A stretch of 64,000 bases of DNA, from positions 3,075,521 through 3,139,520 of the forward strand of contig NZ_BLIZ01000001.1 of the NCBI RefSeq assembly GCF_019972315.1, written 5' to 3'. Each line of letters opens with the position of its first letter. The stretch's first letter is position 1. Source of the DNA: Geobacter sp. AOG1 (lineage in GTDB: Bacteria; Desulfobacterota; Desulfuromonadia; Geobacterales; Geobacteraceae). Shown piece after piece: positions 17,109 to 25,956 of this stretch. The position numbers and the translations under genes were made by a program. The notes below the pieces were generated by a model. It saw nothing but the letters and a program-made list of their open reading frames with translations. It was not told the origin of the DNA and ran no database searches.

Positions 17109-19585
17109 AACGACTCACACTGTTCAAAAAGATACTCCTCGCCATGCTTCTCATCTCCCTGCTGCCGCTCCTGGTTTCCTCGTTGCTCCTGACGGTCAAC
17201 CTGGGGAATACCCGGGAGAAACTGGCCGCCCGTATTGCCGCCACCGCCGACCAGGAAGCATCGGAAAGTCTGAAACTTAAGGCCGAACAGGTGGCGGAAA
17301 ACATCACAGACTTTCTCACCGCTTGCGAAGGAGACCTGAAGCTCCTCGCCGCCCTTCCCCATGACCCGCGAACCCTCAAGGTCTTCTATGACAGCCGACG
17401 GGGTGAAGTCTGGCACCGGGTCGCAACACCGAAGGGTCCCGGTGAAAGCCGGGAATGGATTCCCCGTTACGCCTCCCTGGCCATAGTCAACCGGGCCGGC
17501 CGGGAAACTTTCGTTATTCGTGAGGGACGCATCCTCTCTCCGAATGAGTTGCGCGACGTCTCCATACCCGCCAACACCGAGTTCAAGAGCGAAGAGTATT
17601 TCCGGAAAGCCCGGAATCTCAAGCCGGGTGAGATTTACGTATCCCATCTGGCCGGCTTCCATATTTCGAAGCAGGAACAGTTGGCCGGCGCCGCAGATCC
17701 GGAATCAGCCCTACATGGCAAGGAATACCGAGGAGTCATTCGCTTCGCTACCCCACTGGTAGACAGTCGGGGGGAATTCGCCGGCATTGCCGTCCTCTCC
17801 CTCGACCACCGCCACCTGATGGAATTTTCACAGCACATCCTCCCCGGCAAGAACTCCACGACGGTCTTCCCCTCCTACCAGAGCGGCAATTACGCCTTCC
17901 TCTTCGACGACGAGGGATGGATCATCACCCATCCCAAGTTATGGGACATCCGCGGCCTGGACCGCAGCGGCAAGCTCATCCCCCCCTACACAGCCACCTC
18001 CACCAAGGAAGATGTGGCCACCGGCCGCATCCCTTATAATCTGGACAATGCCGGGTTCGTCCACCCCAATTATCCAGTGGTGGCCCGCCTGGTGCGGGAA
18101 AAGAAGAGCGGTTACGTCGACATCACCAACGTGGGGGGAGCGACCAAGCTGATGGCCTTCGCCCCGATCCTCTACCGGACCGGCGAGTACGGCCGATATG
18201 GGATCTTTGGCGGTGTGACCATTGGCTTTCAGACGGACCAGTTCCGTGAAGCAGCCCGCACCAGCGTTAGCCTCATCAACCGGCAGCTGCAAGATCATAT
18301 CACCACGAGCGCATTCATTGTCGCCCTTACGTCTCTCCTGGTCGTCCTCTGCGCCTGGTTCCTGTCGCGGGGGATCACCCGCCCCCTGGCGGTCCTCACC
18401 GACCGGGCCCGGCGACTTGCCGCCGACGACAGCGGCAGCAGGGTTGAAGTAATCAGCGGTGACGAGGTGGGGGAGCTGGCAGAAAGCTTCAACCGGATGG
18501 CTGGGGAACTGGAGCAACGCAAGAACAACCTGCTCCAGACGCTGGAAGAACTCCGCACCGAGCGGAACTTCAAGGAAAGCATCGTCGACAGTATCTCCAG
18601 CGCTATCCAGACCATCGCCCCCGACGGCACCCTCACCTCCATCAACGGCACCGGTCGGCGTTTACTCGGCGCAGCGGGAGAACCCGGCACTCATTACCGT
18701 GATGCCTTCCGCCAATGGGGGGACATGCCAACCCGTATCAAACGGGTACTGGCCGGGGAGAAAACCTACGGACGAGAACCGTTGACCATGGACCAGGAGG
18801 GCCGTACCCGTTATTTCGAGGTCGGCTTTTTCCCCATCTACGAGAATGCAGCTGGCGGTATCACCGTCACCATGCGGGACGAGACGGAAAAAGAGGAGCT
18901 TCGGGAAGAAATGACCCGGATGGACCGGCTCGCCTCCCTCGGCAAGCTCTCCGCCGGCATCGCCCACGAGGTTCGCAACCCCCTGACCGGCATCTCCCTT
19001 CTGCTCGACGATCTCCACGACCGGACCGGTCTCGATGCAGACAGCAAGGCGCTGATGGGAAAGGCCCTGACGGAGATCGAACGGGTCGAACGGCTGATAG
19101 CGGCACTTCTCAATTTCGCCTCCCCTCCCAAGGTGCAGTTTGTCGAGGGAGACCTCAACCGTGTACTTCAAGACACCTTTCTACTCCTGAAGCGGGAATG
19201 CGAGCGACAGAAGGTTGAACTCAGCTTCGTGCCGACCCTTCTCCCCTCCTTCCCCTTCGACGGAGAAAAGATCAAGCAGTCCCTCCTCAACATCGTCAAG
19301 AATGCGCTGGAAGCCATGCCCGACGGGGGAAAGATCGAAGTACAAACGGGGTTCCACGAGGGAATGGCGGTCATCACCGTTGCCGACAGCGGTCCCGGCA
19401 TCCCGGCCAAAGATATCCCTCTCATCTTCGAGCCGTTCTTCACCCGCAAGGGTGCGGGCACCGGTCTGGGGCTCTCCATAACCCAGCGGATCGTGGAGGA
19501 GCACCACGGCCGGATAAGCGTGGAGAGTTCGGCCGGCCAGGGAACCCGCTTCACCATCCTGCTTCCCCTGGGTCCGGTCGTTTGA
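17105..19585 (+). CDS. Sensor histidine kinase (Cache-HAMP-PAS-HisKA-HATPase)
   Basis: Inner-membrane sensor of 826 residues. TM1 (about 8-30) and TM2 (about 401-420) flank a large periplasmic dCache-like domain. A HAMP linker follows (LAVLTDRARRLAADDSG), then a coiled segment and a PAS domain (about 485-595). The HisKA dimerisation helix has AGIAHEVRNPLTGISLLLDD with phospho-acceptor H621. The catalytic domain shows the N box (NIVKNALEAMP), G1 (DSGPGIP), F box (FEPFFTRK) and G2 (GAGTGLGLS). This architecture is typical of NtrB/AtoS-like kinases that partner sigma-54 response regulators. The natural partner is the regulator at 21847, although two genes lie between them. It overlaps the MFS gene by four bases. 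Confidence 0.95.
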   Translation: MKRLTLFKKILLAMLLISLLPLLVSSLLLTVNLGNTREKLAARIAATADQEASESLKLKAEQVAENITDFLTACEGDLKLLAALPHDPRTLKVFYDSRRGEVWHRVATPKGPGESREWIPRYASLAIVNRAGRETFVIREGRILSPNELRDVSIPANTEFKSEEYFRKARNLKPGEIYVSHLAGFHISKQEQLAGAADPESALHGKEYRGVIRFATPLVDSRGEFAGIAVLSLDHRHLMEFSQHILPGKNSTTVFPSYQSGNYAFLFDDEGWIITHPKLWDIRGLDRSGKLIPPYTATSTKEDVATGRIPYNLDNAGFVHPNYPVVARLVREKKSGYVDITNVGGATKLMAFAPILYRTGEYGRYGIFGGVTIGFQTDQFREAARTSVSLINRQLQDHITTSAFIVALTSLLVVLCAWFLSRGITRPLAVLTDRARRLAADDSGSRVEVISGDEVGELAESFNRMAGELEQRKNNLLQTLEELRTERNFKESIVDSISSAIQTIAPDGTLTSINGTGRRLLGAAGEPGTHYRDAFRQWGDMPTRIKRVLAGEKTYGREPLTMDQEGRTRYFEVGFFPIYENAAGGITVTMRDETEKEELREEMTRMDRLASLGKLSAGIAHEVRNPLTGISLLLDDLHDRTGLDADSKALMGKALTEIERVERLIAALLNFASPPKVQFVEGDLNRVLQDTFLLLKRECERQKVELSFVPTLLPSFPFDGEKIKQSLLNIVKNALEAMPDGGKIEVQTGFHEGMAVITVADSGPGIPAKDIPLIFEPFFTRKGAGTGLGLSITQRIVEEHHGRISVESSAGQGTRFTILLPLGPVV

Positions 19586-19595
19586 CCGAACGAAG

Positions 19596-19627
19596 AAAGG
19601 CCGCAGCTTTCCGTAGCTGCGGCCTTT
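19596..19627 (+). terminator. Intrinsic terminator after the histidine kinase
   Basis: Near-perfect hairpin (AAAGGCCGCAGCT/AGCTGCGGCCTTT) directly after the stop. The T-tract is short. Confidence 0.7.
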
Positions 19628-19644
19628 CCCACAATCTCCCTGTC

Positions 19645-19785
19645 TTACTAAGGAACATGCTGACTACTCGACATCGTTTCTTCCCCCACCCATCCCTCCC
19701 CCGCTGGGGGAGGGCAAAGAGTTCTCCCCCTGGAGGGGGGAGGAAGGAGGGGGGCATGACGAGTGGTCAGCTTCGGTCTTAGTAA
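19645..19785. repeat. MITE-like inverted-repeat element of 141 bp
   Basis: The ends are related inverted repeats: left TTACTAAGGAACATGCTGAC, right read inverted TTACTAAGACCGAAGCTGAC. Further similarity (TACTCGACATC versus CACTCGTCATG) extends the arms to about 32 bases. The core holds purine/pyrimidine tracts built from CCCTCCCCC and GGGGGAGGG blocks that can themselves fold. It has no coding capacity. Confidence 0.65.
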
Positions 19786-19791
19786 TATCAC

Positions 19792-20805
19792 TTACTTTTC
19801 GCGATAGCTGATCCGGTAGGCGAAGCTCTTCGGCTCATAGAAATCGAGGGCCTTTCCCCCGATCTCGGCATAGGGATAGCCAAAGGTGTTCAAGGGAGCC
19901 CCGGCCTGGGGCGGGTTGAGGACAAGGTCACGCCCCATCGCCAGCTTGACCCGGTACGGGTCGATTCCCCCCCAGAAATAGGCACGGTATTCGGCTGTCT
20001 CCGGATTCTTCAGTTCCAGTTTTTCCGTAAGCATCGCCTTCCGCACATCGGCCGGATCGACAGGCACCCAGCCGTAGCCCGGCAGAAAGAACTCCGCCCA
20101 GCAATGCTGCCAGGTGGTAATGTCCTCCGCCTCCTTTTTCCCGAGGCGGATACCGAATATCTCCCGGGCCGGAACCCCGGCCGCCCGGCAGAGGGCGATG
20201 AAAACCGAGGAGATGTCGGTGCATTTCCCTCCTGGTTTCGGGAGAAGGGCACAGACGTCCCCCTTGCCGCAGCCGCGGGTGGCGGGATCACGGTAGGTGT
20301 TTTCGCAGGTCCAGTCGTAGATGGCCCGCGCCTTCTCCAGGACGGTCTTCTTCCCGTTGGTGATGCTGTCGGCCAGTTTCTTCACCTCGCCGTCAAGGGG
20401 ACCGAGAGTGGTGGCCGCAAGATAGGGTGCGAAATCAGCCTTATTCCAGGGCTTCTCTCTCTGGGGAAGCTCACGTCGCAGCACCTCCTGACGCTCCACG
20501 GCAAAGGAAAGCGTCAGTTTGCGGCTCTGTGCTCCCTTCTCCCAGCGGGCATAGAGTATCGACGTACCGTTGACCCTGTCCGTATAGACACCGCTCTCCG
20601 CGTAGTCGCCGGTAACGCTGACACTGCTCACCAGTTGATCATTATCTGAAGTTGGATAGGGCAGCCACAACTTCGCTTCCTCTCCCTTTTCCTGGGCCGA
20701 AAGGTCCACCTCAACCGTAACAACACCGGACCGGCTGCCGGCCCAGGCCGAAGCCCCCGAGAGGATATTCCCAACGAGCACCAGCACCACTAGCATTCTT
20801 TTCAT
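19792..20805 (-). CDS. Secreted transglutaminase-like cysteine-protease-fold protein
   Basis: 337 residues starting at ATG 20805 (AGGGGAAA upstream) with a signal peptide (MKRMLVVLVLVGNILSGASA). A beta-rich N-terminal half precedes a transglutaminase-like domain. The catalytic triad candidates are Cys in GGKCTDISSVFIALCRAAG, His in TTWQHCWAEFFLPGYGW and Asp in VPVDPADVRK. Bacterial members act in the periplasm as peptidases or amide-bond-forming enzymes; the substrate is unknown. It lies opposite to the kinase and LysR genes and appears monocistronic. Confidence 0.88.
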   Translation of the reverse strand: MKRMLVVLVLVGNILSGASAWAGSRSGVVTVEVDLSAQEKGEEAKLWLPYPTSDNDQLVSSVSVTGDYAESGVYTDRVNGTSILYARWEKGAQSRKLTLSFAVERQEVLRRELPQREKPWNKADFAPYLAATTLGPLDGEVKKLADSITNGKKTVLEKARAIYDWTCENTYRDPATRGCGKGDVCALLPKPGGKCTDISSVFIALCRAAGVPAREIFGIRLGKKEAEDITTWQHCWAEFFLPGYGWVPVDPADVRKAMLTEKLELKNPETAEYRAYFWGGIDPYRVKLAMGRDLVLNPPQAGAPLNTFGYPYAEIGGKALDFYEPKSFAYRISYREK

Positions 20806-20935
20806 ATGCTTTCCCCTGACACAAGCAACTGTACGCCACACAAGGCCGAACATTAATAAGCCATTGACAGCCACAATGCAAATTGATAATTTTCATGTTG
20901 CCGATAAGTTGTATCGTATTTTTAAATGGTGCTCT

Positions 20936-21844
20936 ATGAACCTTAAACAATTGGAAGTATTTCTGGCAGTAGCCGATACGGGGAGCTTTTCCCGGGGGGC
21001 CGAGGCGACTTTTCTCACCCAGTCCACCGTGAGCCAGCATATCGCCGCGCTGGAGAAAGAGTTCGACCTCAGGCTACTCGACCGGACCGGCCGGGGCGCC
21101 CTCATGACCGAAGGGGGAAAGCTCCTGCATGACCACGCCCGGCAGATCCTTGCAGACGTCACAACAGTTGGACATGTCATGCGCCGCTTCAGAGGGGTAG
21201 AAGAGGCGGTGCTCCGGGTCGGTGGCAGCAACATTCCCGGCGATTACCTGATACCGGCGGCCCTCCCCCTTCTGCTGGAACGATTTCCCGGACTCCAGGT
21301 AACCTTGGTCCAAGGGGACAGCCATGAGATACTTGAAAAACTGACAAGGGAAACCGTTGAAATAGGGATAGTAGGAAGCGCCGATTCCCGTGAGGATGTC
21401 GATTTCGAACCGCTGGTGCGGGATCGAATCCGCCTGGTCATCGGTCACGGACATCGCTGGCGAGACAGGGATGAGATCGCCTTGGCAGACCTCATCGAAG
21501 AACCGCTGATCCTCAGGGAAGACGGCTCGGGGACCGGCAAGGCCCTCGCCGCTGCGCTTCAGCAGGCGGGAATCAGTATCGACAAACTGACGATAAAAGC
21601 GAGGCTGGGGAGCAACGAAGCGGTAAAACAGGCGGTGACTTCAGGAGTTGGAGTGGCCTTCATGTCGGAGCTCTCGACAGGACGGGAACTGGAGCGGGGA
21701 GAACTGGCTGCGATCGATGTGAAGGGACTGCAGGTGGTGCGCTCGTTCTACATTGCCACCCGCACTGGCCGCGAGCTCTCACCGGCGGCACAGGCCTTTG
21801 CAACAGTTATGAAGGAAACGTATCCGCTGACCGCGGGAAGGTAA
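20936..21844 (+). CDS. LysR-family transcriptional regulator
   Basis: 302 residues. The N-terminal winged helix-turn-helix is MNLKQLEVFLAVADTGSFSR with the recognition helix in STVSQHIAALEKEFDLRLLD. The C-terminal periplasmic-binding-like effector domain runs from about residue 90 (VLRVGGSNIPGDYLIPAALP). ATG at 20936 fits homologs; an upstream frame would add a 24-residue non-conserved leader. The stop is two bases before the ATG of the sigma-54 response regulator, so the two are co-transcribed. The sequence resembles the CysB-like/selenium-associated LysR branch common in Geobacter, but this subgroup call is from memory and weak. Confidence 0.9.
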   Translation: MNLKQLEVFLAVADTGSFSRGAEATFLTQSTVSQHIAALEKEFDLRLLDRTGRGALMTEGGKLLHDHARQILADVTTVGHVMRRFRGVEEAVLRVGGSNIPGDYLIPAALPLLLERFPGLQVTLVQGDSHEILEKLTRETVEIGIVGSADSREDVDFEPLVRDRIRLVIGHGHRWRDRDEIALADLIEEPLILREDGSGTGKALAAALQQAGISIDKLTIKARLGSNEAVKQAVTSGVGVAFMSELSTGRELERGELAAIDVKGLQVVRSFYIATRTGRELSPAAQAFATVMKETYPLTAGR

Positions 21845-21846
21845 CC

Positions 21847-23217
21847 ATGGAAAAGATACTGATCATCGACGACGAGGCCTTCATCCGGGAGAATGTGGAA
21901 AGGATTCTCCAGGAGGACGGCTACTCGGTCCTGGGTGCCGCCAGTGGCCGGGAAGCCTTGGAACAGGTCGGCGACGAGGATGTGGATCTGGTGCTCCTCG
22001 ACCTGAACCTGGGGCCCGAGGACGGTATCGAGGTCCTCAAGGAGCTGAAACAGTTCGATCCGGAACTGCTCGTCATCATCATCACCGGCTTCGGTTCGGT
22101 GGAGAGCGCCGTAGATGCCCTGAAACTGGGGGCGTTCCACTACATGAAAAAGCCATTCAAGGCCGATGCACTGCGGGTAATCGTCAAGCTGGCGCTCCAG
22201 ACCCAGAGCTTGAAGCGGGAAGTGCGAAACCTGCGCAAGGGGGACGTGGAGCTGTTCGAGAAGGTCCCCATGGTCGGGGCCAGTCCCGCTCAACTGGAGA
22301 TCAACCGGCAGGTGCGGGAAATCGCCCGTTTTCCCGCCTCCACCGTTCTCATCACCGGCGAGTCGGGAACCGGCAAGGAACTGGTGGCAAAGGCGATCCA
22401 CCATCTGTCGGACCGGCGCGAGGCACCATTCATTGAAATCAACTGCGCGTCCATTCCGGTAAACCTTCTGGAGAGCGAGCTGTTCGGCCATGAAAAAGGG
22501 GCGTTTACCGATGCCGTCCAGCGCAAACTCGGCCTGTTCGAAGAGGCGAGCAAGGGGACAATCTTTCTGGACGAGGTGGGTGAGATGGACCCGGCCATGC
22601 AGGCCAAGCTGTTGCGGGTGCTGGAAGAGCGCAGGATACGAAGGGTCGGCGGCACACGCAACATCGACATCGATGTACGGGTTATCGCCGCAACCAACCG
22701 CAACCTGAAAAAGTCCATCAAAGAGGGGGGGTTCAGGGAAGACCTCTACTACCGGCTGAACGTCTTCCCCATCCGCATTCCGCCACTCAGGGAAAGGCGA
22801 GAGGACATACCGGTCCTTGCTACCTTCTACCTGGAGCAGTTCAACCGGACCTTTTCCCGCGGATTCCAGGAGATTGAGCCAGCTGCCCTTGATCTGATGC
22901 GGAGATACGACTGGCCAGGGAATATCCGCGAACTAAAGAACGCCATCGAGCGGATCTGCATCATGCACAGTGGCCCCTGCCTGAAGCCCGACCACCTTCC
23001 CCACGAACTCACCCAGCAGAACGGCCAGGACATGCTGACCACCCAACAATGGGCAACGGAGCTGGTACTTGGACTGGAAGAAGCAACGGAACGTTACGAA
23101 AGTGCCCTGATCCGCCAGGCCCTTGAGCAGACCGGCGGCAACGTCCTCCAGACGGCCCAGCTGCTCAAGGTGCCACGGGGAACGCTACGGTACAAGATGG
23201 GGAAGTACGGGCTGTAA
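21847..23217 (+). CDS. Sigma-54-dependent response regulator (NtrC family)
   Basis: 456 residues with three domains. A receiver (residues 1-120) has phospho-acceptor D52 in LVLLDLNLGPEDG and Lys in MKKPFKADAL. The AAA+ sigma-54 activation domain (about 138-370) has Walker A GESGTGKE, the sigma-54 contact loop GAFTDA, Walker B FLDEVGEMD, and the arginine region EERRIRRVGG. A Fis-type helix-turn-helix ends the protein (EQTGGNVLQTAQLLKVPRGT). When phosphorylated it should open sigma-54 promoters. It follows the LysR gene with a two-base gap. The likely cognate kinase is at 17105. Confidence 0.96.
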   Translation: MEKILIIDDEAFIRENVERILQEDGYSVLGAASGREALEQVGDEDVDLVLLDLNLGPEDGIEVLKELKQFDPELLVIIITGFGSVESAVDALKLGAFHYMKKPFKADALRVIVKLALQTQSLKREVRNLRKGDVELFEKVPMVGASPAQLEINRQVREIARFPASTVLITGESGTGKELVAKAIHHLSDRREAPFIEINCASIPVNLLESELFGHEKGAFTDAVQRKLGLFEEASKGTIFLDEVGEMDPAMQAKLLRVLEERRIRRVGGTRNIDIDVRVIAATNRNLKKSIKEGGFREDLYYRLNVFPIRIPPLRERREDIPVLATFYLEQFNRTFSRGFQEIEPAALDLMRRYDWPGNIRELKNAIERICIMHSGPCLKPDHLPHELTQQNGQDMLTTQQWATELVLGLEEATERYESALIRQALEQTGGNVLQTAQLLKVPRGTLRYKMGKYGL

Positions 23218-23225
23218 TTACGCGA

Positions 23226-23269
23226 AAAAACCCGCTTCAGGAGAGAATTATCCTTTGAAGCGGGTTTTT
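23226..23269. terminator. Bidirectional terminator between convergent genes
   Basis: AAAAACCCGCTTCA paired with TGAAGCGGGTTTTT around a 16-base loop. A and T tracts on both sides serve the regulator (plus) and the thioredoxin-like gene (minus). Confidence 0.9.
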
Positions 23270-23303
23270 GCCAAGAGTTACGGATTTCCTTGCTACAGCA
23301 AGA

Positions 23304-24020
23304 TTACTTCAAGAGCTGCTCCAGCTGGGGGGTATCTGCCCCCACCACCTGCTTCCCGCCAACGAACATGGTCGGCGTCCCCTGAACTCCCATCTTTTTC
23401 CCCAGTGCCAGATGCTCCTGGGCCAGCGCCTTGATCGCCTCGCTGTAATTGTCCAGGGGCTTGGGCTGGTTGGTGCCGAGCATCATCTCCTTGTAGGCCT
23501 TTTCCTTGTCCGCGGCGGCAAGGATGTAGTACACCTTGGTGATCGCCTGGGGATGGGCCAGTGGAGTGAAGTAGACATACCGGGTGACGTCGGTCCGATC
23601 CTTGAAGAACTCGGAGACTTTCTTGCAGAAGGGACAGTCGGGATCGGTAAATTCAATCACTACCTTCTTGCCGTTACCTACCTTGACCGCCTTGTCGAGG
23701 GGAAGGGTCTGCACCAGCTTGGCGGCCAGCGCTCCCCGCTTTTCGGCGGTGAGACTCTTTCCCGGAGGAGCATAGATGTCCCCCACGAAGAGATATTCCT
23801 TTTCGGGATAAAAGTAGACGATGTTCTGCCCCACCACGACCTCATACAGGCCACTGACATCGGTCGGCTCGATACTGTCGTATTTCAGTTGGGGGAACGC
23901 TTTTTTCAGGACCGCGTCGGGTTTATCGCCAGCTGTTGCCCCCAAAGCCACCTGGGTAAAAACCAACATCGCCAACGCCGCTATCTGCACGGCAAGAACA
24001 ATCCTTCTCGATGTTTCCAT
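23304..24020 (-). CDS. DsbC-like periplasmic thioredoxin-fold protein
   Basis: 238 residues: signal peptide (about 1-28, ending QVALGATA), a DsbC-type N-terminal dimerisation region (about 30-100; IYFYPEKEYLFVGDIY-like strands) and a thioredoxin fold with the CxxC motif DPDCPFCKK (C129, C132) and a cis-proline loop VQGTPTMFVGG. DsbC/DsbG relatives isomerise or reduce disulfides in the periplasm, often for cytochrome c or secreted protein folding. I chose ATG 24020 because AGGAG lies six bases upstream; the in-frame ATG five codons earlier has none. Next to the L,D-transpeptidase, 21 bases apart, same strand. Confidence 0.88.
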   Translation of the reverse strand: METSRRIVLAVQIAALAMLVFTQVALGATAGDKPDAVLKKAFPQLKYDSIEPTDVSGLYEVVVGQNIVYFYPEKEYLFVGDIYAPPGKSLTAEKRGALAAKLVQTLPLDKAVKVGNGKKVVIEFTDPDCPFCKKVSEFFKDRTDVTRYVYFTPLAHPQAITKVYYILAAADKEKAYKEMMLGTNQPKPLDNYSEAIKALAQEHLALGKKMGVQGTPTMFVGGKQVVGADTPQLEQLLK

Positions 24021-24041
24021 GAAATTTCTCCTCATCTGTTG

Positions 24042-24908
24042 TTAGTTGCCCGTAAACAGGGAAAAGAGCGACTTCCCGTGGATGCGGGGATTGTCGCCAA
24101 TAACTTCCACGACCACCCCATCCTCAAGCTCCTCCAGTTCACCGGTGTCCTCCTCGTAGTCCGCCTCTCCGACAGCCCAGTTGTAAAGTTTTTCGGAATC
24201 GAGCAGGACCGGTTGAGCGGGAATGTCGTAAACCCGCTTCTGCATAGCCTCATCGTATACCCCTATACAGCCGTGGGAACCGGGACGTCCCGGCAGGTCA
24301 CGGGCATGAATCCAGTAGGATACGTTATCGGGGCCGATATGGAAACGAATGGCATTGTCCATGGGATATTGCTCACTCTCGTCTTCGGTCTTGTAGAGTG
24401 AGGAGGTGTGATTCCGATGGCGGGCATCGACTCGGAACAGTCCGGTGGGGGTTTTGTGGGTATCGCTTCCCGTAGCGGCCGGCATGGAGAACTTCAACTT
24501 CCCCTGTTCATAGGCTCCAAGCCACTGTTCGGTCAGGTCGATGAGGATGTACTTGCCCTGCCGCCGGGCAGGCTCGTAAAAGCGCGGCAGGGGGGTATAA
24601 TCGCGGATATCGTCCATCTGTTTCGGGACCTTGATGGTCATACCGGGATAGACATGGCGACGGTCGATTCTGTTGAAACGTGCCACCAGCGGCCAGTCCT
24701 TGCCGAACAACGATTCGATGGTGTCCTGGGGGCGGATGAAGCGGGGTTCCCATTCTACCTTCGCCTGACTCGGATAGTCGACCCTGCTTAAATCCTCCTT
24801 GGCGGGGTCAAGCGGGCTGGCCGTCGGCTCGGACGTGGCGTTGGGCTTGTAGACGACAATGGCGACAAATGAGATGAGCAGCAGGATGTAGATGGCTTTG
24901 CGCAGCAT
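24042..24908 (-). CDS. L,D-transpeptidase (YkuD) with a LysM-like region
   Basis: 288 residues. An N-terminal signal anchor (AIYILLLISFVAIVVY) is followed by a LysM-like peptidoglycan-binding segment (about 55-95; FIRPQDTIESLFGKDWPLVA and VYPGMTIKVP). The YkuD catalytic domain (about 118-245) carries WIHARDLPGRPGSHGCIGVY, with the active-site His and Cys of the HxxxxxxSHGCxG class. It should form 3-3 peptidoglycan crosslinks or attach proteins to peptidoglycan in the periplasm. An acidic tail (EADYEEDTGELEELED) follows. It is upstream of the DsbC-like gene in the same unit. Confidence 0.92.
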   Translation of the reverse strand: MLRKAIYILLLISFVAIVVYKPNATSEPTASPLDPAKEDLSRVDYPSQAKVEWEPRFIRPQDTIESLFGKDWPLVARFNRIDRRHVYPGMTIKVPKQMDDIRDYTPLPRFYEPARRQGKYILIDLTEQWLGAYEQGKLKFSMPAATGSDTHKTPTGLFRVDARHRNHTSSLYKTEDESEQYPMDNAIRFHIGPDNVSYWIHARDLPGRPGSHGCIGVYDEAMQKRVYDIPAQPVLLDSEKLYNWAVGEADYEEDTGELEELEDGVVVEVIGDNPRIHGKSLFSLFTGN

Positions 24909-25005
24909 GGTACTCTTCCCCGTCAGCTAAAAAAACAAATGGGGCGTGTGCCCCAAATTGCTTCATTAACGTACCATTTTTCTGCCAGCAGGGCAAGGAA
25001 AAGGG

Positions 25006-25956
25006 TCAGCGGCCTAATCGGAGCCGCTCCGCCACGATCTCTTCCACGGCGCTGTAAGGGTCCTTCTCCCTGGTCATCATACCGGCAATGATCTCGCGGA
25101 ACCGGCCGTTTACCTCGATGTGGCCATATACTTCATTGAAGAGCCGCTCTCGCAGTATCTCCATGAACTGCTTGGCGTTCTTCTCTTCGAGGAGGCGATG
25201 GATGGCCCCGGAATCGTGGAGATAGGTGCGGTGTGATTCGAATTCGTCCACCAGTTCTTCGACCCCCCGGTTGCGGCTCGCTTCGGTCTTGAGGACGCGG
25301 GGCTGCCACCCCTTCCCCCTGTCGGGATTCATCTCCAGCATGGTGACGAGTTCCCGGACGGTGCGGTCCGCTTCGTCCCGGTCGGCCTTGTTGACCACGA
25401 ACACGTCGCCTATCTCCAGTATTCCCGCCTTGATGGCCTGGATATCGTCGCCAAGACCGGGGACCATCACCACCGTCGTGGTATGGGCCATGCTGACGAT
25501 ATCGATTTCGTCCTGCCCCACACCGACTGTTTCGACGATGACCACGTCCATCCCCATGGCATCGAGGACGTTAACCACGTCCCCCGTGGAGCGGGAAAGT
25601 CCCCCCAGGTGACCACGGGTGGCAAGGCTGCGGATGAAGACACCGGGGTCGTCTGCATGACGGTTCATCCTGATCCGGTCTCCCAGAATGGCACCACCGG
25701 TGAAGGGGCTGGTCGGGTCGATGGCCACAATCCCCACCGTCTTGCCACGTTGCCGGTAGGCGGCCGTGATCTGGTCCACCAGGGTCGATTTGCCGGCACC
25801 GGGCGGGCCAGTGATGCCGATGATATAGGCCTTGCCTGTATGGGGATAGAGGGTTTTCAACTCATCAACGGCGCTCCGGAAGCCGTCGTCGATGTCGCGC
25901 ATGAGGCGCGCCGCGGCCCGGATGTCCCCCGTCAGGATCTTTTCAGCGAGTGCCAT
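25006..25956 (-). CDS. meaB: Methylmalonyl-CoA mutase-associated GTPase MeaB
   Basis: G3E-family P-loop GTPase (formerly ArgK) that loads and protects adenosylcobalamin on methylmalonyl-CoA-type mutases. 316 residues with Walker A GITGPPGAGKSTLVD, switch region AIDPTSPFTGGAILGDRIRM, DVVIVETVGVGQDE (Walker B) and the guanine-specificity motif NKAD. Its start overlaps the end of the upstream crotonase gene by 14 bases. With the B12-binding subunit and CobO nearby, it forms a B12-dependent mutase support cluster. Confidence 0.95.
   Translation of the reverse strand: MALAEKILTGDIRAAARLMRDIDDGFRSAVDELKTLYPHTGKAYIIGITGPPGAGKSTLVDQITAAYRQRGKTVGIVAIDPTSPFTGGAILGDRIRMNRHADDPGVFIRSLATRGHLGGLSRSTGDVVNVLDAMGMDVVIVETVGVGQDEIDIVSMAHTTTVVMVPGLGDDIQAIKAGILEIGDVFVVNKADRDEADRTVRELVTMLEMNPDRGKGWQPRVLKTEASRNRGVEELVDEFESHRTYLHDSGAIHRLLEEKNAKQFMEILRERLFNEVYGHIEVNGRFREIIAGMMTREKDPYSAVEEIVAERLRLGR

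Noticed and set aside
13939-19790. Insertion sequence or prophage around the two MITE-like elements
   Set aside because: No transposase, integrase or phage gene lies nearby; the genes between are ordinary chromosomal genes.
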